64,000 nt of DNA from Halocafeteria seosinensis (taxonomy: Eukaryota; Sar; Bigyra; Bicosoecida), in NCBI GenBank assembly GCA_001687465.1, contig LVLI01000146.1:62001-126000 (forward strand), read 5' to 3'. This document shows positions 22,855 through 33,264 of this stretch, in pieces (position 1 is the stretch's first letter; each line of letters begins with the position of its first letter). The notes beneath the pieces are model-generated. The model was given only the letters and a program-made list of their open reading frames with translations. It made no database searches and had not been told where the DNA came from. The position numbers were made by a program, and so were the translations under genes.

Positions 22855-23928
22855 TTATTCAGGCTCCCTGACAAACGTCTGCTTTTCTCTACCGAAACTA
22901 ATTTGTTTTGTATCGAGCAGCTTCGTAAGCCTTTCGCTTTGTTCGAGGGTGATTAATGCACTGGGAATAAAGACATTCGCCCATTCAGCTGAAATATCCA
23001 ATGCAGCCATATTCCCTTGCTCCCTGCTGCCTAGCCACTTGCCACATTGAAAGTCCTGTGTACAACTCCCGTCGTCGATTATCAAAACTGCTGCTGCCCC
23101 TGCCTGCATTGCATCGATGTTTATCGAGAGATGAAGAGAAAATCGAAAATAGATGTCAACATACCTGCTGAGCATTGAGAATCTTCGTGTAGAAAGGCAC
23201 CTGTGGTAATCGAACCTCTCAGATGGTGAAAACTGTAGGAAGTACCTTAAAGAGTATAACCACATACCTTTCCTCTGTAAATCAGTACTATAGTATCTCT
23301 CACAGGGTTGATCAGATGTGACTCGCCATGATTTGGTACCGCAAATACTACTTCTGCGTGAGGTGTAAAATCTGTCATTCTTCGTTAACTACCCGCGAGA
23401 CACTGTAGAGAACGATTTACCTCCGGAGATTTCAAAGTTTCGAGGGCCATGATGGCAATCCCACGCGTCCACTGTCATAGAGAAGAGACTGTACTATCGC
23501 AATCATTCACGAAATGCATGCATGGGCATCGACTTACCGAAGGCGCCGTGTATGAAGGAGTTGCTACAGTCTCTACAAAACATTACACCGTGACCTCTTC
23601 GAAATGATGCAAAGACTCCGATAGGACGGCAAAACCCATCTGCATCGCACAATTGTTTTTCTTTCCTAAACTGACTTTTTTCCTTCTGCTCTTTCCACTC
23701 CTTGATGGACTTCTCTCTACGCAGCTTCAAAATCTTTTGGTTATGCAGTCGAATTTCCTCTTGAGTTTGCGGTACTTTCTTCGGTGGCAGCCCAGGCTCC
23801 AGAGCCAATGCACCGGGGAACCGGTTCAGTATCTGGTCTCCAAGGGCATCCAATAGTACTATCAGCATCAGAAATTGAGCGCAGACTAACTTGTTCAAGC
23901 TAATCTGGCGATGGAATGGAGCCATCAT
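22855..23928 (-). CDS. PA (protease-associated) domain membrane or secreted protein
   Basis: Five exons: 23928-23538, 23471-23421, 23371-23268, 23200-23165 and 23103-22855. They give 276 residues. A hydrophobic N-terminal segment (QFLMLIVLLDALG) suggests a signal peptide or anchor. A charged helical region (KILKLRREKSIKEWKEQKEK) and a Cys-rich segment (CDADGFC, MFCRDC, AWDCHHG) follow. The C-terminal half is a PA domain: HAEVVFAVPNHG, DTIVLIYRGKVPFYTKILNA, QQAGAAAVLIIDD and VFIPSALITLEQSERL. PA domains act as lids or ligand-binding modules in vacuolar sorting receptors, RNF13-type ligases and subtilases. No protease or RING domain is present here, so a sorting or receptor-like role is the best guess. 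Confidence 0.75.
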
Positions 23929-24399
23929 TCCAGCCGGCAGCTCATCAACGCATCGTCGACTACGCAGCTCAAGGGGCTATGCATTTTGCCACATTCGATC
24001 AAGATCTTTGCAAAACAACACTTAATACACGGGCTTCACCTTCACTTCCTACGTGCACTCAATGTTAATACGTCAATAGGCATCTAAATGAAGCGTAGGA
24101 CGCATTAACAAGTCAATTGCTCTATCTATGCAACTGCCGCACAAAACACAACAACCAATCCGCCTGGTAGGAATTATCGTCTACCCACATACTCAATGTG
24201 CTGCACAAATCAATTTTGTGTCCCTTTTCTATACCGTACGGTGTTTGTGGTCGGTTGCCACAGCCTCCAGCGCCCAAGTCGACGGCGGGCCGTTTAGCGC
24301 TTTAACACCAACTTCAACAAAATTAGGAACTACAGCATACGTGGAACGATTTAATTTGTGCAATGTAGTTATTCATAGTTTCTTAACATGGGAACTTAC
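23929..24399. other. Intergenic, nothing recognised
   Basis: This 471-bp gap precedes the PA-domain gene (its promoter) and follows the FHA/SAP gene on the same strand. A plus-strand frame at 24128-24478 overlaps the FHA/SAP gene end and has no coding character. Confidence 0.4.
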
Positions 24400-27300
24400 T
24401 TACTCACCGTCGAGATGTTTCCTTAGACGGTTCATCAACGTGGCCTTGAGGCCAGTGGAATCCAAGCCACGTTCCTGAAGAGCCTCTCGCAATTCGCCCA
24501 CCTTCATTGATTGTATAGGCATCTCAGGTTTCTGGGGATACGCAGCCTTACGGTTTCGGAGACGATTTATCAATTCGGCTTTTCTGCCAGTATCATCGAG
24601 CCCATACTGGCGAAGTCGTTGTTTCAGGTCGGACACCTTTAAGGATACATAGTCTTCCTCCTGTTCCTGAGGCTGCTGAGGCGCTTCCTCAGAAGTTTCT
24701 GTCTGTCCTGCTTCCACAGGGGCACTCAACCTCTGTATCAAGTCGGCCTTCTTCCCGCTAGTGTCCATTCCTTTTTCTCGCAGCAGCTGTCTTAACTCAG
24801 TCACCTTCATCGAAGCAAGCATTTCTTTGTCCTGCTCAGGAGCCGATGCAGCCTCATCCGCAGCAGCAGAGCAAGGACCTCCTTGTAGTCTTTCGATCAA
24901 CTCTGTTTTCTTTCCGTTGGTTGCCATGCCCAATTCCTGCAACCTTGCACGTAACTGAGGTACGGTCCACGAACTGTAATCGGTTGGAACCTCCGCGTCC
25001 GTGTTTGCTGCTTCTTGTGCAGCTTCGGTCTCCTCGGTATCCTGTAAACCATCTTGTAGCCTAGAAATAAGTTCTTGCTTCTTCCCATTCGCGGGTAAGC
25101 CACGATTTGTTAGCTCCTTGCGCAGTTGCGTTACCGTCCACATGCTGTAGTCTATCGGCTCTGCTTCGGCAGGTGGTTGCTCAACTGCTCCGTCGGCGAC
25201 CTGAGACGTTGCGGATAGTATCCGATCAATAAGTTCCTGCTTTTTCCCCACCGAGCTTAAGCTGTACGAGTTGGCAAGTTCCCGAAGCTGCGGAACCGTT
25301 CGCTTCTGTAAATCACCGTGGGTGAAAACTGGGGATTCTTCAACGTCTTGTTGCTCTTGGTCTTCCTGGGAATCTTCCCTAGTTTCTTCACCTTCCATTT
25401 TTGTATCATCATCAAAAACCTCTGCCGAGCTAACTTCACGGTCCCGAACATCCCCTTCCCCGCTGGTTCGGCGGCGCTTCGTATCATCAGTGGCCTCCGG
25501 AGTCTCAGTACTGTGTCGTTTGACAGACTTCGAGCGCCGGTTCTGGAAACCTGGCGTCGAGTACCGTGCTGACATTGAAAATCGTCCGGGGGTTGTGCCG
25601 ACATCTGTCTCCACTTCTGACTCCGAAATCGTTTCGAGCTCAGGAGAGAACACGTAGCCTTCTTCGCTATCGTATTCTTCTTCTTGATCATTACCAGTTT
25701 CTTGCACCCCAGCGTCAGCTTCTTCACCTCCGCTTAACTCCCCTTCTTCCGGACCTTCGTCCTCCTCCGCAGGTTTGCTATTCAAGTCATTATGCCCCTG
25801 TAGCTCATCGGGTTCAGCCTCTTCCTCTTCCATTTTATGGGTGTCCTCAACGGCACCTTCAAAACGGCCGGTAGACTGTTCAGCAGCTAAATCATCTTCG
25901 GTAGCTTCCACTGGCCGCTGTGAATCCTCCTGTTGCACATTGACTTCGTCTGATTTTCCCTCATCATACACGGAATATAACACCCCCATCCCTTCTTTTG
26001 GAGGTGCTTCTGCGTCATCGTCACGGGCCCCCATGGCAACATCTTCCCGCTCCACATTTTCATCTTCCCCTTCGAAGAACTTATGGTCGTTGGGACGATC
26101 CAACCCTTCGCTTAGCCCCATACTCTTGCGCGCAGCATATCGACTGTGCAGGCCACTACCATCCTGTACTCCTTCCTCATTTCCGGCACCAGCCTCCGCA
26201 ATTTCTTCTTGCAAAGCAGGATCCATCCTTAAATGACCGTTGAGGATCAATGAAGAAATATCTTTGGAGCTTAAATTTTCCCAATCAATCTCTTGATCTT
26301 CTCCTTCGGCTTCGGGTTCTTCATCCCCAAAGCCTTTCTGATCTGCCTGCGTGAACAGGCCTTCGGCGGGTTCTATAACAGAGCGGATGACTTCACCCTC
26401 TTCCCCAAAGAACAGATGGACATTTCCGTTTTCGGAGTGTAGGGATCGGTACGAGGTTACACCTGCTTCGTGAAGACTTTGCGCTTGCTCTTCATCAAAG
26501 TGCTCTGAAACATCGACTTGATCCACCGCACTTGCTCGATTGGAAGAACCGGTACTTTGACGTCGCGAGCGGATTGCTTCTCTGATAGGGGTAGCAAGAG
26601 CCTTCCTAATGGAGGTATCCACGTTGTTCACTTCATCCGCAGATTCCTGATAATTTTCTATATCCTGCTCGTTGCTTGCGGAAAACAATTTTCCCACGGA
26701 AACAACCGCCGAGGCTGGGCTCTTACCCGGAGTTCTGCGTGACCGCGGCGTCGCATTCTTCAAGGATACAGGTGTCTTTGTAGACGTGCCCTTGTACGCA
26801 GACTTAGCACCGTAGCTTTTTCGCAGCTGCTGGATGTCTTTTCTCACAGGAGTTGCAAGCTTCTGGTTGTTTGCATCTTCGGCCGCTTCTCGTTCCTCTT
26901 CTTCATCTTCAGCAGCTGTAGGAAGCTCAGACTTCTTTGAGGTAGAACTGCGAGCCACTCTCCTAGAAGACTTTGCTCCGGAACTCTTTCGGTGCTTTTG
27001 GATCTCTTTACGCAAAGGCGTGGCAAGCTTATCTCTAGCAGCTGGTTCTACGCTATCATTCGAACTGGTATGACTTTCGTAGCTCCCCTCTGAAGGCTTG
27101 CGAACAGACCGAGCACCATAACTCTGCCTCGGGGCTTGGATTTCTTGACGCAGTGGAGTAGCAACCGTGGATTTTGCTGGCAACCCTTCCGAATAGTCAG
27201 TTTCTGCTTCGCTGTCCTTGTAAGCAGATTGAGCCCCGTAACTTTTCCTGCGAGATTCAATGTCATTCCTAATTGCTTCGGGGATTCTACTTGCGGACTC

Positions 27301-28608
27301 CTCTTCTGGCACATCCTGGCTCGACTCAGTTGCTGTTCCTTCCCCTTCGTTGGTGTCAGGCCCCGATGGTCCGCCAGGGTTGCTCTCTTCAAATGTAGTG
27401 TTTGCAGATTCAGCGGCATCCTTCGGGAACATGTAAGAGGACTTCGCCCCGTAGCTCTGACGTCGTTGCTCAATATCATGTTTGAGAGGGGTTGCGATTG
27501 TCCCCTCGGTCGTATTGAACTGGTTATCGCTAATAGACTCGGGCTCATCATTTCCACTGTCATGATGTTGTTCGTCAGTAGCATTTCCTTCAGATGACGC
27601 CTCGCTATCAGCGTCATCTTCTTCGGCGTTATCTGAGTCGCTCCGATCATTTGACCTCTCAGTCTCTTCTGAGGCGCCCATGACTTGGTCTTCAGCCTCA
27701 ACTTGCTGATTGCCGCTCTCTTCATCAAGAATTTCAATATCCGAAGAGTCACTTCCATCGTCTTCATGCGCAGGCGCTTCCTGAGTCTTGACAACAGACT
27801 TTGCTCCGTAACTTTGTCGCTTGCTTTCAATAGCCTGTTTCAACGGCGTCCTCAAATGGGTGGTAGAAGTGGAACCCGCGGGGGAATTGTCGTCGAAGAA
27901 TTGATGCCGAGGAGTACTCTCAAACCCTCCCTGATCAGTGAAAGAATCTTGTTCACTTTCGACAACTTGAGGTGCTGGTGCTCGAGGAGTCTGGTTTTCG
28001 GCTTCAACAGAATTGTTCAAGGACGCAATCCGTTCTTCTCGTTGTTCTTGATGACTTTGACTTCTCTCCCTAAGGCTTTGTAGGGATTGTTTCCCAGTTG
28101 ATCCCATAGATTTCCGTGCAGCCGGAGACTTCGAGGTTTGAGAGGTATCTACGTTGCGTTCTTTGAGCACACTATCCAATGCAAGAGTCTGTTCGAGAGA
28201 ACCGTAGTCCTGACTCCCTTGGTAAGGCTGCGGCACAGTTTGGAGTTTCTCAGGAGTGGGGAGGTTCTTGTATTCATCCATATACACGAACTGAAACCGG
28301 CGATCGCTGATATGGAGCATATCACCGTCACGCAGACAAAGCGGTTGATCGCTAAGAAGGTCATTGTTCACTCGAATTGGGTTCGTTTTGGACAACTGGG
28401 TGAGCCAAACACGCTGATTTTCCACAGAGAGCATTGCATGCTCACGTGAAACATCAGGCCTGCGGACACGAATGTCACTGTCTTGGCATCTACCCATGAG
28501 GGCATCCGTTTGCAGTGGGAATCTGCCTTGCTCGTTGCCATTGCGTCCAAAAACGATTAGTTCTCCGTAGACGGGAGCGTCATCGGTTTCTATATCAAGG
28601 GCTTCCAT
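24400..28608 (-). CDS. FHA domain protein with seven internal repeats and six SAP motifs
   Basis: One uninterrupted 1,402-residue frame. Residues ~15-112 are an FHA phosphothreonine-binding domain: ELIVFGRNG, LMGRCQDSDIRV, VSREHAML and LRDGDMLHI carry the conserved Arg, Ser and His positions. Between residues ~250 and ~690 a motif of the form TPL[RK]..I...R[KQ]SYGA[KR]S recurs seven times, separated by acidic, Ser-rich linkers; each copy holds a Thr-Pro and an Arg/Lys-X-Ser-type site. A long acidic region follows. The last ~300 residues hold six SAP-like helices (for example WTVPQLRARLQELGMATNGK and LKVSDLKQRLRQYGLDDTGR), a motif that binds A/T-rich scaffold-attachment DNA. N-terminal FHA plus repeats rich in TPL[RK] recalls animal Ki-67, but the SAP array does not. 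A chromatin-bound, cell-cycle-phosphorylated scaffold is inferred. Confidence 0.85.
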   Translation of the reverse strand: MEALDIETDDAPVYGELIVFGRNGNEQGRFPLQTDALMGRCQDSDIRVRRPDVSREHAMLSVENQRVWLTQLSKTNPIRVNNDLLSDQPLCLRDGDMLHISDRRFQFVYMDEYKNLPTPEKLQTVPQPYQGSQDYGSLEQTLALDSVLKERNVDTSQTSKSPAARKSMGSTGKQSLQSLRERSQSHQEQREERIASLNNSVEAENQTPRAPAPQVVESEQDSFTDQGGFESTPRHQFFDDNSPAGSTSTTHLRTPLKQAIESKRQSYGAKSVVKTQEAPAHEDDGSDSSDIEILDEESGNQQVEAEDQVMGASEETERSNDRSDSDNAEEDDADSEASSEGNATDEQHHDSGNDEPESISDNQFNTTEGTIATPLKHDIEQRRQSYGAKSSYMFPKDAAESANTTFEESNPGGPSGPDTNEGEGTATESSQDVPEEESASRIPEAIRNDIESRRKSYGAQSAYKDSEAETDYSEGLPAKSTVATPLRQEIQAPRQSYGARSVRKPSEGSYESHTSSNDSVEPAARDKLATPLRKEIQKHRKSSGAKSSRRVARSSTSKKSELPTAAEDEEEEREAAEDANNQKLATPVRKDIQQLRKSYGAKSAYKGTSTKTPVSLKNATPRSRRTPGKSPASAVVSVGKLFSASNEQDIENYQESADEVNNVDTSIRKALATPIREAIRSRRQSTGSSNRASAVDQVDVSEHFDEEQAQSLHEAGVTSYRSLHSENGNVHLFFGEEGEVIRSVIEPAEGLFTQADQKGFGDEEPEAEGEDQEIDWENLSSKDISSLILNGHLRMDPALQEEIAEAGAGNEEGVQDGSGLHSRYAARKSMGLSEGLDRPNDHKFFEGEDENVEREDVAMGARDDDAEAPPKEGMGVLYSVYDEGKSDEVNVQQEDSQRPVEATEDDLAAEQSTGRFEGAVEDTHKMEEEEAEPDELQGHNDLNSKPAEEDEGPEEGELSGGEEADAGVQETGNDQEEEYDSEEGYVFSPELETISESEVETDVGTTPGRFSMSARYSTPGFQNRRSKSVKRHSTETPEATDDTKRRRTSGEGDVRDREVSSAEVFDDDTKMEGEETREDSQEDQEQQDVEESPVFTHGDLQKRTVPQLRELANSYSLSSVGKKQELIDRILSATSQVADGAVEQPPAEAEPIDYSMWTVTQLRKELTNRGLPANGKKQELISRLQDGLQDTEETEAAQEAANTDAEVPTDYSSWTVPQLRARLQELGMATNGKKTELIERLQGGPCSAAADEAASAPEQDKEMLASMKVTELRQLLREKGMDTSGKKADLIQRLSAPVEAGQTETSEEAPQQPQEQEEDYVSLKVSDLKQRLRQYGLDDTGRKAELINRLRNRKAAYPQKPEMPIQSMKVGELREALQERGLDSTGLKATLMNRLRKHLDGE

Positions 28609-29844
28609 GGTGAAGGCTTAGTATCTGTCGACTCGATTCCAAGGGGAGATGGACTCTGCGCCGGAAAAAAAAAGCAGGGATGACGCCCAAATCCAAAACA
28701 CATCCCATGGGTCGATTCAACACTTCGCGTGTGAGCTAGATGACGTTTTTACCTAACTACTCATGTTACTTGGTTTTTATGAGGATCCGTAGAAAGTACC
28801 GAATAAGCCTCCGAAACGACCCACCGGAGCAGCCGTTAAGCCAACTTGTTGCGAGAACACCCTGTGTAAACGGCTCCCCTCAAGACGAAGCACGACACTC
28901 ACGCAGGCACATTTGCCTACCATACGTACTGTATGGGTGGAAAAATACCCTATCCTCCCCTTGTACAAGTGCAGTAGCAATTTAACACCCTTCATTGTAT
29001 GCCCTCGCCGTGTATGGGTCCTGTTTGCTCTTCGCCAATCTCGACTCTTTGGGGAAGTGGTTCCCAGGCTCGAAATATACGCTCCACTTACCTACAAAAT
29101 ACTTCCGCTTCTCTTTAATGCAAGGCAACACATTCACTTACACATTCATTTTTGGTGGGAAAACACAATTAATTCAACCCATTTCTGGCTACTTCGTATA
29201 GGCGGGCACACTTCCACAAAAAATTTTCGCGCCACAAGTTAGTGCGCGTTAAATTGTAATTGCGCCAAATTCTACGTCAGGATAGAACTGGCCATTACTA
29301 TGTGTGTGCTATTATTTTGGACATTGAGAAAATGCGTAGCCTACGAGTTGTGACCCATCCAGTTCTCTACATGCATGCATGCCGGCTGGGGTTGCCAGCT
29401 TGGAACCGCGGAAGGCGAGAAATGCAAGAGCCTGACAAGACATCCTCCTGCACCTATACTGCGTTGATATTATCATAATCGTGGAAAGACTATAGCATTA
29501 TTGAATTTATTATTATAGCGGCAGGGTGGCCCACATCATTCGCGAGCGACCGAAGACACCTCTGCTGGACACACTTCCTTTAGACGCTAGCACCCGAGGC
29601 AAATAATGAACCATTGATAAGCAATGGTCAATAGCAGTTCAACATTTCTCTTCATGTGTATTCCTTAAGAAGTAATCACTACCATGGTTCGCCCTGTCCA
29701 CAAGATGACTTCCACAGTGGAAGTTCCACTCTTCCCTTGAAGTTTGCCAAGGGCATAGGTTGTAATTCAAACAGTGTCAAACACATGCGACTTGATAGTG
29801 TTGATTCCCAGTTCGGTCGATTTTCCACATTGTGTTTGAGCACT
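28609..29844. other. Intergenic region (~1.2 kb) without a recognised gene
   Basis: This gap lies between the start of the FHA/SAP gene and TMEM138. It contains several short frames with no domain, no coding composition and no splice pattern that joins them. A purine run at about 28663-28673 and an A/T-rich segment at about 29490-29520 are visible. No tRNA or other RNA gene was recognised. Confidence 0.4.
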
Positions 29845-30591
29845 ATGTCCTCTATTCAAGCGGAGTATGACCAATCCATGCGCGTCGACGCCATCAGCAA
29901 GGCAGCGTATCGTAACAAGAGCATGCTGCTGTTGGCGTTAAGCTTTGCTGATGTGGGGCTAAACAGCTTTGCTGACCATTATCATCGCCCAGATGAGGGC
30001 CGATGGTACCCTATGGTACTTGTCGGGTACGTTCAAAAGTGTCATATCCCATGATTGCAGTGTATCACACTTTATGAGTCCCTACAGTTTGCAATTCTTG
30101 ATCCAAGTGCTGAACCTCCTAACCGTCTCCATGATGTTTTTTGGGACCTACGTGGTGCAAGTGGGTCTCTTGAATATATTGCTACGACGCTTCCGGATCT
30201 CTGTCGGTATTATAACGGCGTACTTTGTTATTTTCCTCATCTACGCTGCGGTGAAATCGGTATGTGTTCCCTATTCAGCCTCGTACACTTAGTGAGCTGG
30301 ACCTTCTACGCCAAGTATTTGAATTCCAGGTGGAAGTTCTAGGAGAGAAAAGAGGACGTATTGAACTATGGGATCAAGATGGCTTTCTTGCAGTTTTTAT
30401 GATACAGAAAATCGGTACGTTCTCGCCATGGTTAGCCATTACTGCTTTAAGGAGCGTGCAGGGGTGAGAAGTCTTGTTGATCTGCAGCCGTCTTCGTCTA
30501 CTACGCTGCCCTTCTGTTTACTGTCCTGAAGCTGGGCGAGAGCAAATGGTACATTCCCTCGATATGGTTCCACCATTTAGAAAGCACATAG
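29845..30591 (+). CDS. TMEM138: TMEM138-like ciliary transition-zone membrane protein
   Basis: Four exons: 29845-30026, 30088-30259, 30330-30414 and 30488-30591. They give 180 residues (human TMEM138 has 162). The protein has four hydrophobic segments: MLLLALSFADVGLNSF, LIQVLNLLTVSMMFF, SVGIITAYFVIFLIY and VYYAALLFTVLKLGES. Family hallmarks are QFLIQVLNLL, FFGTYVVQVGLLNILLRRFR and ELWDQDGFLAVFMIQKI. In animals TMEM138 works with TMEM216 at the transition zone in vesicle traffic to primary cilia and is mutated in Joubert syndrome. Its presence implies a ciliated life stage. All three introns have GT-AG ends and consistent phases. The ATG at 29845 is chosen because the family has a short N-terminus; an upstream in-frame ATG at 29785 would add 20 residues. 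Confidence 0.88.
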
Positions 30592-30617
30592 TGCTATCAA
30601 GGAGAGTCGGATGTACA

Positions 30618-32207
30618 TTAGTGCATACTATTACTAGCATTGTCAGCGATATTGAAAGCGGTAGTTGCTCCTGTGATGGCTGGAAGCATCGTATCCCTCA
30701 GGAAGCTTACTCTATCTGCTTGAGAGGAAAAGCGGGGATTCCACTCATAGAATGGGACTGTAAATACACGCCATTGCGTGCATTGCTCAAATAATTCCAG
30801 TCGGAGTAACACAGAGGGGAGCACCTCCATGGGCTCATCCCATTCGGCTACCGCCGGTTGCTCAGGAGGACGCAGAAACGATTCGACATTAACCGAGGCT
30901 TCTACAGGAGCGTTATCTAGCACCTGCTTACACCATGAAATATTATCCTTGAACAACCTTTGCGATGCCGTTGGCCCCCTTTCCGTTGACGAACCTGCTG
31001 TCCGTTCTTTGACAAGGGTGCTGTCGAAGAGAAAATGTTGGTTGCCGAGAACCTCTATTGATGCGCATTGGACCGGAAAAGCTAGATCACTAAGTAAGGC
31101 TGCTTCACGTATGAACATATGCGGCACGTAGCATCGATCTGTTGCTTTCCTCAGCATGGCTTCCACGTCGCCGAATTCATCAGCTAGGGATATGGAGTGC
31201 GCCCACAGGGTCCACTGTTTGTCGCGTTGCAGATCGGTCAACGCAGCTTTCCTAGCCGTCCTCCGTATGTAGCCAAGGAACCCTTTCCATCTTATCCAAT
31301 CTTGCTCACCAATATCAGTAGAACCTGGGGGAGCTATTGTTTGAAGTGCTCGCACCGAAAAGTATATCTGCCTAGCCACTTCCAGTGGTGGTTCGATCTG
31401 TCGTCCTTGCGAAATCGTGGTCGCTAACGTGTCCAATACAATGCGATACAAGTCTATGTCTGTTTTCCAGATGCGTCCCAGAACAAAAGAATACAAAATG
31501 GCTGATAAGCTGGTCACATCCATGCAAGTGTAGCCATCTCTGAGCTTCTTGGCAGTGGTGTAGAAACACTGCTCGGAATTCCATCCAAGATGTGCAAACC
31601 CACTAATCAGCTTCACTGCTTCATTTGTCGTAAATTCTTCGTGGCTCTCATTGTACACGTGTTCAAAGACACTCATTAACCGCGGACTGCGCTCTGCCGC
31701 AATAGCTAGCGAGTAGACCAAAGTGGATATGTCACCGCAGGTGAATTTCCCATCTATAGCATGCCGAAAGACCAGTGGTTCAAGTTGCTCTCTCCAGAGA
31801 TATCGTAGTTCTTGCCTGATTTCCGGTACGTGCGCTTGGCGAATCAGCTTACATACTCCCGTTACTAGAGATAACAAAGCTCGCTTCCCGTCCAGTTGGT
31901 GAGGCAACCTTTGGGAAATGAAGTCGATAAGGCTCTGAATGGTCGGTAAATGGTCCGGAAGGATGCCGTGGTTCCCCATTCGCGCCAGCGCCACCGCCAT
32001 CGAATTGACCGAGAGTGCCTCTTGATGCGCATGAATGATGTCCACAACATGAGAGCTAGTTTGTGAGGTGGTTAACTCGTAAATCAGTTGATTATCGCTG
32101 CTGCCACTGTAAAGGCGGCTGAAGACAGCTCGTTGGAGCACCGCCAAGTGGAACCATCGATTGCTTTTGGAGATACAGCAACCCGACGTCCATATTAAGC
32201 GCTGCAT
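30618..32207 (-). CDS. Organellar RAP-domain RNA-binding protein
   Basis: Single frame of 529 residues. The N-terminus is rich in Arg, Ser and hydrophobic residues with few acids, as in mitochondrial or plastid presequences. The body is a series of helical repeats (for example VVDIIHAHQEALSVN and TCMDVTSLSAILYSFVLG), as in FASTK and octotricopeptide-type proteins. A RAP domain lies near the C-terminus: SIEVLGNQHFLF, LLRLELFEQCTQWRVFTVPF and YEWNPRF. RAP proteins bind organellar RNA and act in its processing, stability or translation. The family is expanded in algae and apicomplexans. The stop is 27 bp from the end of the converging TMEM138 gene. Confidence 0.82.
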   Translation of the reverse strand: MQRLIWTSGCCISKSNRWFHLAVLQRAVFSRLYSGSSDNQLIYELTTSQTSSHVVDIIHAHQEALSVNSMAVALARMGNHGILPDHLPTIQSLIDFISQRLPHQLDGKRALLSLVTGVCKLIRQAHVPEIRQELRYLWREQLEPLVFRHAIDGKFTCGDISTLVYSLAIAAERSPRLMSVFEHVYNESHEEFTTNEAVKLISGFAHLGWNSEQCFYTTAKKLRDGYTCMDVTSLSAILYSFVLGRIWKTDIDLYRIVLDTLATTISQGRQIEPPLEVARQIYFSVRALQTIAPPGSTDIGEQDWIRWKGFLGYIRRTARKAALTDLQRDKQWTLWAHSISLADEFGDVEAMLRKATDRCYVPHMFIREAALLSDLAFPVQCASIEVLGNQHFLFDSTLVKERTAGSSTERGPTASQRLFKDNISWCKQVLDNAPVEASVNVESFLRPPEQPAVAEWDEPMEVLPSVLLRLELFEQCTQWRVFTVPFYEWNPRFSSQADRVSFLRDTMLPAITGATTAFNIADNASNSMH

Positions 32208-32635
32208 CGCAGTGAAAAACCCATGGTCACCGTTGTCAAAGTTTGCCCTTGACGTTACAATCCAAATTTGGAGACTTGTTTGATTCCAGTGGTTTCACAA
32301 GAAGATCGAGAAAAGCAACGCCGCTTCTTCTGCAAAGAACAATGAAGGCAGTGAGGAACAGGCCGCGGAGTGTAGTGGCACTGAGCCCGAGACCAAGACC
32401 AAGAACACTGGTTGTCGTCAAAGAGGACCTGCTCCGTGGGGTGTCCTCGCTTCGCTAATCTGCCTGTGAAGTTCGGCCAATGGGGAGCCTTATGGATCAT
32501 ACAAGGGATTCCAGGTACCTGTGGTAGTTGTTGGGCTGGCTCAATTTGGCAGAGTTGTTAGTGTAGATTATGCTATGGATGCTTCCGTGCGGTGTTGTAC
32601 GCTGTCCATGAGGAATCTAAACGAAGAACAGTAAA
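32208..32635. other. Gap with possible unresolved small plus-strand gene
   Basis: This is the divergent region between the RAP gene and the DUF985 gene. The plus strand around 32300-32520 has coding-like composition in more than one frame. One frame reads KKIEKSNAASSAKN and another reads LPVKFGQWGALWIIQGIPG, which could be a membrane helix. A Thr/Arg-rich stretch before it could be a targeting peptide. No consistent ATG and splice model was found, so I do not call a gene. Confidence 0.25.
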
Positions 32636-33264
32636 ATGGAATTTTGGATTGAGAAACTGAACATGGAACAACACCCGGAAGGGGGATACTGTGCCGAGAC
32701 ATACACGTGCAAGTCTAGAATTGCTGCGTGTAAGTCGATAGTAACTGTATCAGCATCACTTATCTGCGGCATAAGGATGTCTTGGGTTTGCCTTCAGCGT
32801 CGTTTTCGGATGATCCTGCTACAAAAGAGGCATCGACCATGACGGGAATATATTTCTTGCTGGAAGAGAACGACGTATCCGCCCTCCATAATCTTTGCGA
32901 TTCTGATGAAATGTGGCATTTTTATGATGGCGATCCGCTTATTATCCTTGAGCTCGAATGGAGCCCCGAGCAAGAGAAATACACAGTACACCAGACCAAA
33001 CTAGGGAATCCGATGACCAGTTCGGAGGAGCACCAGGATGCAGTCCCACAGCATGTTGTCAAAGGTGGCCGGTGGTTTGGAGCTGTCCCCGCAAAGCCTG
33101 CTGGCAAAAGATATAGTCTTGTGGGTTGTACATCATCTCCAGGATTCACCTTCCATAGGTTTAAACTTTGCGACAAATCACTTGCCTCGGATCTTCAGCT
33201 GAATTATCTAGAGCAACCAATACCACCCTCCTTGGAGACGTTGCTACCGAAGAAGGAATCCTGA
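32636..33264 (+). CDS. DUF985 (cupin_5) family protein
   Basis: Two exons, 32636-32729 and 32798-33264, give 186 residues. The DUF985 cupin fold is recognised from LNMEQHPEGGYCAETY at the N-terminus, IYFLLEENDVSALHNL, DEMWHFYDGDPLIILEL, QHVVKGGRWFGAVP, and YSLVGCTSSPGFTFHRFKL. Family members occur in bacteria, fungi (yeast YML079W) and algae as small single-domain cupins with a conserved pocket; their reaction is not established. Length and motif order are normal for the family. The intron uses a GTAAGT donor and a CTTCAG acceptor and keeps the phase. Confidence 0.88.

Noticed and set aside
24761-28083. Many plus-strand frames of 60-153 codons opposite the FHA/SAP gene
   Set aside because: They are antisense shadows of acidic, repetitive coding sequence, with no domain and no splice pattern.
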